Source of the DNA: Mycoemilia scoparia
Taxonomy: Eukaryota > Kickxellomycota > Kickxellomycetes > Kickxellales > Kickxellaceae
Length of the DNA stretch: 64,000 nucleotides
Assembly (NCBI GenBank): GCA_027575805.1
Contig: JANBPU010000019.1
Span: 101,311 to 165,310 of the forward strand
Reading direction: 5' to 3'
Position numbers and translations under genes: made by a program. Below are positions 10,600 through 21,326 of this stretch, one piece after another. The notes beneath the pieces are model-generated. The model did no database searches and was not told where the DNA came from. It saw only the letters and a program-made list of their open reading frames with translations. Each line of letters begins with the position of its first letter. The first letter of the stretch is position 1.

Positions 10600-11575
10600 A
10601 TTTTATGCGTTTAAGTAAACTCTTTCGATGTTGGCTGTATTGGTAAAGCTTGTTTCCTTTCCGCTTTGGATCAGTTTCAGTGATAAGGTGTGTGTTTTGT
10701 AGTGGGCGCTGCTGTGTTGGATAGTTTCTATATATTTATTTTAATATACCCTCCTTCCCGCTAATGAATAATGATATAAATCGGGAAAAAATACAAATAT
10801 ATCAACAGCTTAATCACAATCTACGACGATGCTAACTCTTCTTTTCTATATCTTCTAGAGAGGACAAATATGTGCGAGTGTGTGTGTGATCTTTAAAGAA
10901 CAAAAGTGCATGCTCTCGGACAAATTCACACTCCACACAAAAATGGATGCCTGAGGAGTGGTCAACACTGAGGGGCAAATGGGCTTGTGGGGGAAAGTTT
11001 TTGGAGCCCTTTGATTGATGGATAAAGCGGGATGGGAGAGATCCGAGTGGTTGCGATAAAGATAAATAGGATTAGATCAAATTTTATAGACTTATAGGAT
11101 TGGTCTAAAAACGAAAGAGATTCTTAGTGGACAGTAATCGTTCGTTTTGTTACTGTCTAGGTGGTGGTTATTATGGGAAATTCGAAATCTTTGTTAGTAT
11201 CTAAATTTTGAAAGAGCTTTTAAGCCAGTAGCAATCTATGTAGGTGGGTGTGATGGAAGGTGTGTGTGTGTATGTATGTGGGGAAGTGGGAGTTTCTTTA
11301 AGGAGGAGAGAAACACAAATAACGACTCATTTTCAACACGCTAAGTTTCATGGCCCTTTTATACTTTTCGCAGCTGATTAAGGTTAAAATCTAATCTTCT
11401 CGCCTAAACAACCGCAATAAATGTATCACTCAAAGTGACTATGAAGTGGCCATAATGATGACCGACAACACCTAAACATATGCTCGGTGTGTCTAAGAAA
11501 TGGTTTGCAGCTTATTTCCCTCTTCAATAATCTTCTTTACTAAATATATAACCTTGCTTATTACGAACCATAGGG
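10600..11575. other. Divergent intergenic region (RING ligase / pantothenate kinase)
   Basis: Shared upstream region of two divergent genes. It contains GT-rich microsatellite stretches (about 11260..11280) and AT-rich blocks. No gene or RNA recognised. Confidence 0.5.
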
Positions 11576-13392
11576 ATGCTTGTTGGTATTGATATCGGCG
11601 GAACTTTAACCAAAGGTAACACAGCTTTGGTAACATTAATAATAACAGCGCCACTTGAACCATTTCTGGCCCCCAATAGCGGATATCCATACGACCACAT
11701 GCAATCTCTACTTTAAAACAACAGGACTAATATATAATCTCCTTATTTATCAAATACAGTGTCTATATTTGATACGCTGGGTGATCGACCAGAGCAGGAG
11801 GTTATTGAGACTCTTGGTTTGTCAAGGTCGCTATTGGTCACCAGTCACACTATCCAGCAGCAGAACCTGGACACATTTTCCTCTACCACCAATGGACTAT
11901 ACAAGAAAATCCACATAATATTGATTGAAACACAAAAGATCCCAGAAATAATCGACATTCTTGTGGAGAAACTGTCAGCATTGAAGCACAATAATGGGGA
12001 AAACACTATAAATGACCTTTTAGAAAGAGAAGTAGGGACAAATGGGCTTCGAATAACCTTGACAGGTGGTGGAGCCTATAAGTACAAGAAACTGATTGAT
12101 GAAAAGCTAACACCGCTACTTAATGACACAGTTGGACATTATGTCAATAGCAATAATAATAATAGTGAAAATGTAATAGTCGGTGGAGTAGATGAAGTAC
12201 AGGCATTAGTATTTTGGGCTGACTTGTCAATTGCCAGTGGTACCACCACAACTAACATTCCCTCTGATCAGATAAAATCCGAGCTGGGTACTTTTACATA
12301 TAAAGATCGAGATATTTCAGAACTACCAGGCCCCAGTAACATTCATATAGACCAATCCACAGATGCTACTAGGAGCATCACTGATTCAAAATCATTCCAG
12401 CTGCTTGCATCTTTGGAGCTGGTGCCTCAAACCAGCGATGCTGGATCTGAAATATATCCGTATATTCTGTGCAATGTTGGGACCGGAGTTTCCATTCTTC
12501 TGGTGAAAGATAAAGACAACTATCAAAGAATTTCTGGAAGTGGACTTGGTGGAGGCGCATTCTGGGGACTTTGTCAGCTAATGACAAAATACACCAACTT
12601 TGACGAGGCTATTGTTGATTCGTTTCTTGGGTTGGGCGATGCAGATAAATGCGACGCACTGGTCAGGTAAAGTCAAAGTAAAACACAGCACACATACATA
12701 CGCCCAGCATGTGCCTGGCGATACTAAAACCCCATGTAACAATGGCTGTGTATTTGTCTTAGTGACATTTATGGAGATGCATACAAGGCCCTGGGATTAC
12801 CTGGCGATTTGGTTGCTGGCTTCTTTGCTAAAGACAGGGCTAGTCTACTTGAAAATACCGATGACAGAGACAAAGTCATGGCGCTGTTCAGAATGGTCAT
12901 AAACAACTTGGCACAAATCTCTTGCTTTGCTGCAAATGAACATAATGCCAAGAGCATATATTTTTCAGGCGGTTTCCTGAGAGATCTAGACTTATCTACA
13001 GCATCTAGTACTACCACAAATAGTACCAGACACAACAACAACAACAATAATAATAATAATAACAAGAATCACGCCAGAGTTACCAAAGAAATCCGTACCG
13101 TTTTATCGGACGTTGTTAAACGCTGCATGACCCTAAATGTCAGGTTTTGGGCACAGGGCAGAGATATTCGGGCATATTTTTTTGATAATGATATCTATTT
13201 GGGGTAAGTAAATGCAGTAATGGCCTTTATACAATACCATCAAGCGAGAACACGACTGATACTAAAAAAGACAAGTCGGAACCCAGTAGCCACAACCATT
13301 GTTCACCTTTATTGCCCTTGTTGACTAACTAGTTTATGTGCGCGCTATCATTCTTTAGGGCATTGGGGGCAGCCGTGTTTTCTTCAAAGTAA
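11576..13392 (+). CDS. Pantothenate kinase
   Basis: Exons 11576..11615, 11760..12666, 12763..13203, 13359..13392; 473 residues. It phosphorylates pantothenate in the first committed step of coenzyme A synthesis (type II, acetate/sugar-kinase-like fold). Visible motifs: MLVGIDIGGTLTK at the N-terminus (phosphate-binding loop), LRITLTGGGAYKYKKLIDEK, CNVGTGVSILLV, SGSGLGGGAFWGL and SIYFSGGFLRD, with the C-terminal GALGAAVF. Exon 1 is just 40 nt and the last exon 34 nt, yet both ends are conserved, which fixes the model. A poly-Asn tract from an AAC/AAT repeat (about 13033..13065) interrupts the C-terminal domain. No second (phosphatase-like) domain of the animal PANK4 type is present. Confidence 0.93.
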
Positions 13393-14026
13393 ACAAATAA
13401 AGTCACTTTGCGGTGATAGATGAATGATAGATAATAATAGTCACACCAAGGCGACATATCTTTTATCTTATCAATCAGCCTCCATCATCTCTCGTGTCAT
13501 GGTGAATCATACCATCATTTTTTCTCAACACTTATGAAAATATATGTTTTTTCAAATACAATCGATATTCCAAGAATTCTACTTCTATACACAGATGTAT
13601 TATTATTGCACTACTTCATGCTAATGTTTTCAAGGGTTGTTTTTGTTTGTGGAAATACGCCAAAATAGGTGTATGCTTACCAACAACACCCGGCGTGTAT
13701 CAGTAATAGCTTTATTATACAAATACTTTGGTGATGTGAGTCAATAAAATAAAAGAAACGCTCAGCTCATCAGCTCAGCAAAAAGCATAAGTTGAGTGTT
13801 CTCATTATATGTTGATAAATTGGCTGTATAGAAAAAATCATCAAATGTAAAGACAACCTTTTCCCCATTACACACACACACACACGCAGCAGTAGTGCCA
13901 CCATCCGCATAAAAGTATTTCCAAAATTATAAAGTTGTGCAGCAAATATGCTATGTATATAAATGAGAGAGAGAGAAAGAAGCGGGGAATGGCACTGCGC
14001 GGGTTGGGGAGGTCAGCAGTCTATTT
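13393..14026. other. Convergent intergenic region
   Basis: 3' regions of pantothenate kinase and saccharopine dehydrogenase. It holds a short (AC)n at about 13871..13884 and (GA)n near 13964. No gene seen. Confidence 0.55.
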
Positions 14027-15157
14027 TTAGTTTCCATCATCTGGGTGCTCGATCGTGGCAACCTTGGCGTGGAAAAGTTCTTCGGCACGAACCCACTCGC
14101 CGGCTTCATGGCGCTTGGAGAGCTTCTTGAGGGTGGGGAGAAGATCGAGAGCAAAGCGCTCAGAAGCCTCGCGAGGAAGCATGGAGGGAAGATGGTCAAT
14201 GGCGCAGACGTGCAATGGCTTCTCCTTATTTGCGGTCGAAAGGGTAAGCAATGGGTTGTCAAAGGTGGTGCTGGCATTGTAGATGGGGATTGGGTTGAAT
14301 GGGTTGTTTGGGTCGCAGCTAACATCGACGACGACGCTGAGATTCCGCTCACCGTCACACATTTCTTTGGTGATGAAGGGAGGAATCCGGGTAGTAAGGT
14401 AGATGCAGTTGATGAAGATGTCAGCATCAATGATTTCTTGGAATGGGCCACCGCGCTTGGTCTCGTTAATATCCCACTTGAGGATGTTTTCTGTGGGGAC
14501 GCCAGCCTTCAAGGCAAGGTCAATGGCTCCGCTACCGCAACGGCCGAGGGCACCGATGACCATAATCCTTGGATTCCGTCCAGCCTTCTGGATCTTGGCC
14601 TTCAATTCAGCAATGAGCTCGTCTTCGTTGGGATAGTAGCCAATGGGTGGATGGGGTCCCTGCTCGTTCTGCTGATGGCACCAGGCGCTGATACCGACGG
14701 CGGCACCGGCGAAACCGGCGTAGAAACCAAAAGCGGCTACACGCTTGCGCTGCTCATTTTCGAGAAATTCAAGATCGTAGAGAAGACCGTTGCCGTTGGA
14801 AAACCTTGAGAGGACGTTTCTCCACCCATCCTGGCCCTTGTAGCAGTGGGCAAACATGATGTGAGTATGGGGAAGGGGAGAAGTCTCGTTTTCAGGCAAT
14901 TCCTTTAGACCGACAATGATCTCGTCCAATGGAGCCTCTCTCCACGAGCCGTTGGGAACGAGCTCGCAACCGACGGCCTCGTATTCAGCGTCGTTAAAAA
15001 TGCGCACCGTCGACCGCTCTACCTTGATCTGGAAGCCATCGGCGATGAGCTCTTGGCAAACGGCGGGAGATAAGCAGGCGCGGTGCTCCATTGGCTTGGT
15101 CTCGTCACGAAGCCAGAGCTTGACGGCGGGTTGGGTACTTTGAAGCGAAATAGGCAT
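14027..15157 (-). CDS. LYS1: Saccharopine dehydrogenase (NAD+, L-lysine-forming)
   Basis: Single exon, 376 residues, close to the yeast Lys1 length. It catalyses the last step of the alpha-aminoadipate pathway: saccharopine + NAD+ to lysine + 2-oxoglutarate + NADH. Seen: LWLRDETKPMEHRACLSP (substrate side), VGLKELPEN with K85, FAHCYKGQ with H104 (spaced 19 residues apart like the yeast catalytic Lys77/His96), GFYAGFAGAAVG, and the NAD-binding loop GALGRCGSGA (202-211). The end DHLPSMLPREASE then FALDLLPTLKKL is typical. It has no intron, and its codons are visibly richer in G/C at third positions than neighbouring genes, which fits high expression. Start ATG follows directly from the conserved N-terminus. 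Confidence 0.97.
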   Translation of the reverse strand: MPISLQSTQPAVKLWLRDETKPMEHRACLSPAVCQELIADGFQIKVERSTVRIFNDAEYEAVGCELVPNGSWREAPLDEIIVGLKELPENETSPLPHTHIMFAHCYKGQDGWRNVLSRFSNGNGLLYDLEFLENEQRKRVAAFGFYAGFAGAAVGISAWCHQQNEQGPHPPIGYYPNEDELIAELKAKIQKAGRNPRIMVIGALGRCGSGAIDLALKAGVPTENILKWDINETKRGGPFQEIIDADIFINCIYLTTRIPPFITKEMCDGERNLSVVVDVSCDPNNPFNPIPIYNASTTFDNPLLTLSTANKEKPLHVCAIDHLPSMLPREASERFALDLLPTLKKLSKRHEAGEWVRAEELFHAKVATIEHPDDGN

Positions 15158-17461
15158 GGTTACTGTCTATTGTATGTATGTATGTATGTGTGGATATTTA
15201 AAATATATAAGAAAAGATTGTAGAGTGTGATATAGTTGAAAAGTGTAGAAATTTGATATAGTTAGGAATTGGATGAGACTGGGAAGGGCGAAGAATTTAT
15301 ATGTTGGTATTAGCGCAGACAGAGATAGGTGATGAAAAGGTTTGCTCTGCCAATTCTTTTCATAAAAGTCAGTAATCAAGGAAAGCGGGCATTGATAACC
15401 CCCCCCCCTCTCCCCCCTGCCATTTGTCTCCTTACTTTTGCTACTACTACTAATACTGCTGCGTGGGCCAATGCTATTTTTTCGAAGGTCCTTGGCAGGC
15501 GTATGGAAAATTGAATTGAATAAAGGAAGAAACGGGGTACTTGATACACACATACAAAGAATATAACGCCTTAGGCGTCATCATCATAATCAAATTTGTC
15601 GGATTGGCCCAGAGCTTTGCCCCTTCCAAATTTTTTGGAGTTATGCTTAAGCAATTGTCGAATGAAATGAAGCGACGGATTTTTTATTGACGTGTCTTGA
15701 CTTTGTGAGTATTCTTTTCAACACAAACCCAGGCCAATCGCAAGTTGTCCAGGCTCCACATTGGTGAGTAATAAATTATACACCTGCTTTTTTTCATGGC
15801 TGTGGGGGCAGTCCTCCGCTTTGTGATTCAATTGCAAAAATAGCAGTTTTATCTCAATTTCTTTTTTGGGGACCACCAACACTACACACACACACACCCA
15901 GCTCAAAACACAATTAGTATTAGCATAATAAATGGTGTGCCACAACCATCACATATTTTCAAATTTATCACCCTGATGAGGCACTGCTAGCACGGATACT
16001 TGACCCACAAACGGGCAGGCGGGAAGAGCTGGAAGCAATTGATTCCTAGAAACAATCAGTTTAATCGTCGCTGGTAGGCAACAACATAATAATGTCTTTG
16101 ATTTACGGTAAATTATTCTTGTGCACCCCTATCTTGATTTTGAAGACCAGCGACCCGCCAATGCCAGCCGTCCCCGGTCCTTCACTTGAAACCTGTCTAA
16201 ATCTATTATAAATCACATGGGTGTCCGATCAGCATTATCGTCATCATTCTCTTTGATTCAAGAAGGCGCGTGCGCTCCAACGTCTGCGTGTGACATTGTG
16301 GCTGGCTAATTGATTTGCTTGATGCTGATTTATAAGCAGGCCCTTTGCCTGGACGATTTTGAATTTACGTAGCTATGACGACTCTTTTATTTTGATACAA
16401 TTAAAGCTTCTGTCTTGGGCTTTCTCAGGATTCTGTTAATATTCAATTTCATCAAGTAAGCAAGAAATTGTTCACACGGTCTCATATTATTTGTGATTTG
16501 ATATTAGGATCAGCAAGTGTGCCATTGGCAAGAATCAAAGGCACTTGAATGGCCAGATTCGCCAGGAACTTTTGTTGCCACACATCAATCTAGACACATC
16601 GCCCCCAACTAGCCCACAAACGTACTGAGATACCAAACAATGGCTGCGTATGGTGGACAAGATGCGACCCTTATCCTCATTAACACGGCAGATACACGTG
16701 CGCAATTCCTATTATACTTGCCGAGATGTGGTGGAAAAAGGAAACTAAAAAACGAACCAAAGGAGAAGGACATTGCAAGCCATCCGCCTGCACAAACCCC
16801 ACAGGCATAGAAAAACCCGGTGGTCAATAGAAGACTAGGACGGAATTTCGGAGCTGCAGGCTGGTCGTTTATTGAGTCAGCGGTTCAGCCAAACCAGCTC
16901 GCTATTATTATGCAAAAGGTGACTTCATCTTGGCATTCTTATTGTGGACTGCATCCTGGGCACAGTGAGCCGGCTGTCCAGACAAACAGAGAGGAGGGCT
17001 GAGAGGGTCGGCCCATGGAGCATTATCCTGGGTTATCTTTCTCCAGTTTGGTATGAACGAGCGAGTTCTCATCCTCCACCACCATCATCATCATCATCAT
17101 CGTCGTTGTCGTTGTCGTCGTCACTATGCTTATTGCGACAGTAGCCCCCCTTCGTACTGTCTCCCAATGGATCTGGCCCTGAGCGCTTTTTTCTCTCCCC
17201 ACCCCATCTGCCACTGCCAAATTGCTTGTTTGTTTACAGGATCCTTGAGAGATCAGGTTTATAGTCGTTGTGTATGTACGTATGTGTGTGTGCATCTGTA
17301 GCTCTGGGCCTGGTAATGCCTTACCAGGTTGCTACACTCCTTTACGTCAATTGGCTGTTTTTTAGCCCATAATCTTCAGCATATGCGCTCTGCCCTTCGT
17401 TGTATAAACGCTCAAGCTCGCTGTTTATCAACAAGGCTTCTTTTCTTCCGAATTTTATACT
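15158..17461. other. Long intergenic region LYS1-POP7
   Basis: No supported gene. A minus-strand frame 15571..15717 (ends KKFGRGKALGQSDKFDYDDDA) looks protein-like but has no start. It is separated from a second protein-like minus stretch (about 15760..15880) by an in-frame stop, and no splice joining them keeps frame. It could be a broken or mis-modelled small gene. The rest holds triplet repeats (CAC/CAT/CGT, about 17073..17123) and short CA/GT tracts. Confidence 0.4.
17073..17123. repeat. Imperfect triplet repeat (CAC/CAT/CGT)
   Basis: Runs of CAC, CAT then CGT/TGT units about 340 bp upstream of the POP7 start. Confidence 0.85.
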
Positions 17462-18803
17462 ATGGACATTGATAAAGGTATTTTTGGCTCCCCTATCTGC
17501 GTTTTCTCTTCTTGTACACACGCATGTTTGTTTACTCGCTGCCAGCCTCCTCTTCTCTTCTCCATGGCTAGCTGCCTCACAACGATGCCCTTCCTGGCAT
17601 GCTTTGGCAAAACTTGATTATGTGATCTAACCACAAAGATTTTCCTATGTTTTACTTTTCGCCTGGCTGTGCATCATTTTCGTGATAATGGTTGTGTGCG
17701 TATAGGTTTATTGGAGGCTTCGTCGGGTCAGAGTGGACATATAGGCATAGACACAAGCTCAAGTAACCAAGCAATTGGTGCTGCTACGACCAATTCCAAT
17801 AACAACACCACCACCACCACTACCACTACCAACCCAATTGGAAACAATCGCAACAGCAATGGGAGCTCTATAGACGGCAGCGGTAATATAAGCAACACAA
17901 ACTCTGCTACAGGAACAAATGACCCTACTGACGACGACGATATTCATAACACATCAGACGGTGGAAAACCCACGGAGTTTGGAACCATATCGATGCCATC
18001 AAAGATTTCCAGGCGAAGACCCAGCAGACCCCCATCAAAAGAAAACGATATCTACGTGACCAGGGAAAAATACAAGATGGAGTCTCAAATCAAAAGGGCG
18101 AAGCACCTTTTGCTGGACAAAAAGTAAGCTGGGTGCAAGTGAGAAAGAGAGAGAGAGAGAGATATTTTTCTCCTATCAGTTGGGCGCATGATGAGGGTTT
18201 TGGAATATGGATCATTATTTTTGAAGGGCCAATTTTTACTAGTAGGCCAGTTTCATCATGGATATCGGCCAGCCTATATTATCATCATTACCATCTAAAG
18301 TCTGCTTTCGGCCCTTCAAAAATAATCCCCCCTTATGCTGCCAAAGCCGACTATTTATGAATCGAAGCATTATTATCATCATTTCTGTCTTCCTAATATG
18401 TATGTGTTTCTTTGTACAATTAGGTTCCCCTTTGTCAACATTCATGCCCTGGGAGCGGCCATAGGTCATGCCATCATTCTAGCAAACCAGCTACGTGAAC
18501 GAATGTACAACCAGGTCAACCTAGAAACCAGCATTTCCACAACCAATGTCTATGATGATATAGTTCCAGCCAACGAGGCAAGTTCATCTATTTATATTTC
18601 ATTGCTTATACATGATTCTCTGCCCTGCTACTACTATTCCTCGCATACCTTGTAAAATTAATCTCCAAGATAAGAACCCACAGCAATGTACTCACAATTT
18701 CTCCCACACACTTATACAGGAACAAGAGATCCGAACAAACTCACGAAAAACACCCACCATCACCATCAAGGCCTCGCTCAAAGAAACTTCCTCATCCTCA
18801 TAA
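17462..18803 (+). CDS. POP7: RNase P/MRP protein subunit POP7 (Rpp20, Alba-like)
   Basis: Exons 17462..17477, 17706..18123, 18424..18577, 18720..18803; 223 residues. Family role: Alba-fold protein that pairs with Pop6/Rpp25 on RNase P and RNase MRP RNA for tRNA and rRNA processing. The C-terminal half shows RRRPSRPPSKENDIYVTREK, FPFVNIHALGAAIGHAIILA and RTNSRKTPTITIKASLK, matching the human order (RRPNDIYV, IYIHGLGLAINRAI, RIRNNSAIHIRV). The first 110 residues are Ser/Asn/Thr low complexity. Exon 1 is only 16 nt (MDIDK); a later start is possible. Intron 2 (18124..18423) contains a MITE-like element. Intron 3 uses a GC donor (GAG|GCAAGT at 18578); reading through instead would lose the conserved IRTNS-TITI strand. 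Confidence 0.9.
18205..18328. mobile_element. MITE-like inverted-repeat element, copy B (inside POP7 intron 2)
   Basis: The left end ATATGGATCATTATTTTTGA (then AGGGCC) is complementary to the right end GGCCCTTCAAAAATAATCC. The interior includes ACTAGTAGGCCAGTTT, related to the ACTAGTAAAACTGGAC block of other copies. It sits wholly within the 300-nt intron, which explains that intron's length. Confidence 0.8.
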
Positions 18804-19087
18804 ACTCAACACACCCCTTTTGTTTGGCTTGTCTATTACTATACATGTCTTAGTATAATTGATTCTTCATTGCTTCTTTTTACATTTTATCATTATTTTA
18901 TTTAAAAATAATCATATACTTCTTTGTTCTTCTTTCACCGCTTCCCCACACTGATTATCACGTTGCTAGTTCCACAATTAACACCATCATTGTTGAGCTA
19001 ACAATACTCGTTTGTTCCCGCATTCATGTATAACCGTAACCTTGGTACACATTGAATTGTTACAAACAGGATCCAGTGCTCAAATTA

Positions 19088-20227
19088 TTACAGTGCTTGC
19101 TTTTCGGCATTTTCTCTCTCTAGTGCCTGTGTTCTTTCAGCAAATGTGCTCAAAACTTTGCGAGCGCGACCCGACTCCAAACTATCACGGGCCATCTGCA
19201 GCGCGCTCTTGTAGCTATCGGCCATCTTTGCGATGTATAGCAGGAATGCCGTATTGACCAGAACAAAATCGCGTATGGGCTCTTCCTCAGGCGACAGCTT
19301 GTTGTCAAGGATATGGGCCAATATCTCGGCATTGCGTTCCAAAGTCGACCCTGCAACCTTTTCCAACGAGTGTGTCTCGACACCAAAGTCCGATGGATGG
19401 ATCGAGTATGGCTCTATGCTGCCATCCTGCTGTATGTGCCACACATTTGTGCGGCCAGCAATGCTGACCTCATCGATGTTTTCTTCGCCACACACCACGG
19501 CGTAGTTTCTAGCACCCAGGATTCTCAGCGCTTCGGCCATCACCGGGCCCAGGTATTGCGAATGGACACCGATTATTGCAGCCTGTGGTTTGACGGGATT
19601 GGTCAGCGGTCCGAGGACGTTGAAAGGGGTTGGGAATCCCAGATCTCTGCGTGTTTTGGCCAGGTAGCCCATAGCGGGGTGGAAGGTCTGAGCGAAAATG
19701 AAGCAGTAGTGGCACTCCTTGATCAGGCCCTCGACGTCGGTCGGTGTGATGCTTTGGAGCCGACAGCCCATGTATTCCAATAGATCGGCCGAGCCGCTGT
19801 TTGAAGATGAGGCTCTGCTTCCATGCTTGACTATGTTGAGTCCTGCTCCGGCAGCAATGATTCCTGCGGTTGTTGATACATTGAACGTGTTCCAACCATC
19901 GCCGCCGGTTCCAACTATATCGGCCATTATCGTGCATTTGGACTCATGGTCTTGGTTGTCACTAAGATCGATCTTTGGCTTAAGCGCGTAGTTCATCATC
20001 TCTTGGGCCAACGAGGCAATCATTTTTGCGTTCTTGTCAACACCGCGGAGCCTCAGCGCTGTAAGGAAGCCGCCCATTTGTGACTCGCTGGCCTCGCCAT
20101 TCATGATAGACCTCAGCCCTTCAGCGGCGTGTTCGGGGGTAAAGCCATCGGGTTCCAGAATAAGGGACTTGAGGATCGGTTTTAAGTGCGTCTTCTTGAC
20201 TGCCTGGTTGTCGTTGTTGGTTGTCAT
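19088..20227 (-). CDS. TRP4: Anthranilate phosphoribosyltransferase
   Basis: Single exon, 379 residues. It transfers phosphoribose from PRPP to anthranilate, the second step of tryptophan synthesis. Motifs: GEASESQMGGFLTALRLRG (N-terminal helical domain), DIVGTGGDGWNTFNVSTT (GTGGDG at 106-111, PRPP loop), NIVKHGSRASSS with NSGSADLLE (anthranilate/PRPP site), FAQTFHPAMGYLAKTRRDLG and FNVLGPLTNPVKP, and CGEENIDEVS. It stands alone, not fused to other Trp enzymes, as is usual in fungi. The gene lacks introns and is GC-rich relative to flanks, like LYS1. Start ATG precedes the conserved helices by a normal distance. Confidence 0.97.
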   Translation of the reverse strand: MTTNNDNQAVKKTHLKPILKSLILEPDGFTPEHAAEGLRSIMNGEASESQMGGFLTALRLRGVDKNAKMIASLAQEMMNYALKPKIDLSDNQDHESKCTIMADIVGTGGDGWNTFNVSTTAGIIAAGAGLNIVKHGSRASSSNSGSADLLEYMGCRLQSITPTDVEGLIKECHYCFIFAQTFHPAMGYLAKTRRDLGFPTPFNVLGPLTNPVKPQAAIIGVHSQYLGPVMAEALRILGARNYAVVCGEENIDEVSIAGRTNVWHIQQDGSIEPYSIHPSDFGVETHSLEKVAGSTLERNAEILAHILDNKLSPEEEPIRDFVLVNTAFLLYIAKMADSYKSALQMARDSLESGRARKVLSTFAERTQALERENAEKQAL

Positions 20228-21326
20228 AGTTTATGCTGGTTGGTATTATGTGCTGTGTGTGCGTAAATATAGTTGTGGGGAAATGTCAAAATGTACTGGA
20301 ATTTATAAAGAAAGTCTTTGGCTGAAACTTTGTCTAGGTAGGTGTGATTGTATAAGCCGTGTACGATGATTATAGTTAAAGCTACAGCCTGCCAAATATA
20401 ATAGTAACTTGAAGAAATACAAAAATTCGAGTACGAAGAAAAGATCGTAACAGGAAAATTACGGTGTTATATGGGTCATTATCACAGAGCCAAGCGTCGC
20501 ATCAAAGTTTTGGGTGCTCTTCAAGACTACTGAAGCGCTGTGTTGGTGGTGGTGGTGGCTGTGATTAATGAGTAACACCTGCTTCATCATCAAAGATTGG
20601 TTGTTATCGTTCTATTTGATGGAAGCGTCGATCAACCACCATCGACCTTTCTTGATCGCAAGCAATCGACTATTCCATTTTATTTCTGTCTCAGTTTTCG
20701 TGTTACTTTGTGAATAAACTGCTATCTGAATTTCCATCAAGACTTCATTATTGTTCCTTCACTGAATTGCGTATGCATGGTGTGTATACTTTGGCTACGC
20801 CTGGACATTTTTGATGCAGCACAAGGTAGACCATCCAATTTTCTATTGATACTGCACCGAATAGTTCGCAAGACATTGTGGGTATAACAAGTGTTCTAAC
20901 AGGGGATTTACAACAGTGTCGTTTATTCTGGATTATTATACCCGTGTTTACAACACAGTGTGTTCTTTTTTGGAAAGTTGAAAGGAAGAAGGACTTGGGG
21001 TTCATAGCCACAAATGTGAATCAATAATGCTCTGACAAAAGTAGTGAGAAGCAGTTTGCGTACCAAATATCTGAATGAAATTCTGATATGTGTGTGTGTG
21101 TGAGTGTGTGTGAGGGGAGAGTTTCAAAGCCCAGATCTTTTTGTCCTTCCCATAAGAAAGTTCTTTCCAGATTTAAAATTTTCGTTTCTATATAAAGCGA
21201 TCCATGGTTATAAAGATACATCAGAAGAATATATATATAAATATAAATGAATACTTGATCCTTTCTATAAATCACACGGAAGGAAGATTCTATACCATAT
21301 CGCCTTTAGTCCCACAACAAAAGATC
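20228..21326. other. Divergent intergenic region (TRP4 / MTG1)
   Basis: AT-rich with a (GT)n stretch near 21089..21112. No gene or RNA recognised. An in-frame upstream ATG for MTG1 lies at 21204 but would add a non-conserved leader. Confidence 0.5.

Noticed and set aside
14045..14809. 254-codon plus-strand frame antisense to LYS1.
   Set aside because: Shadow of the GC-rich LYS1 coding sequence on the other strand; the minus strand has an unmistakable enzyme.
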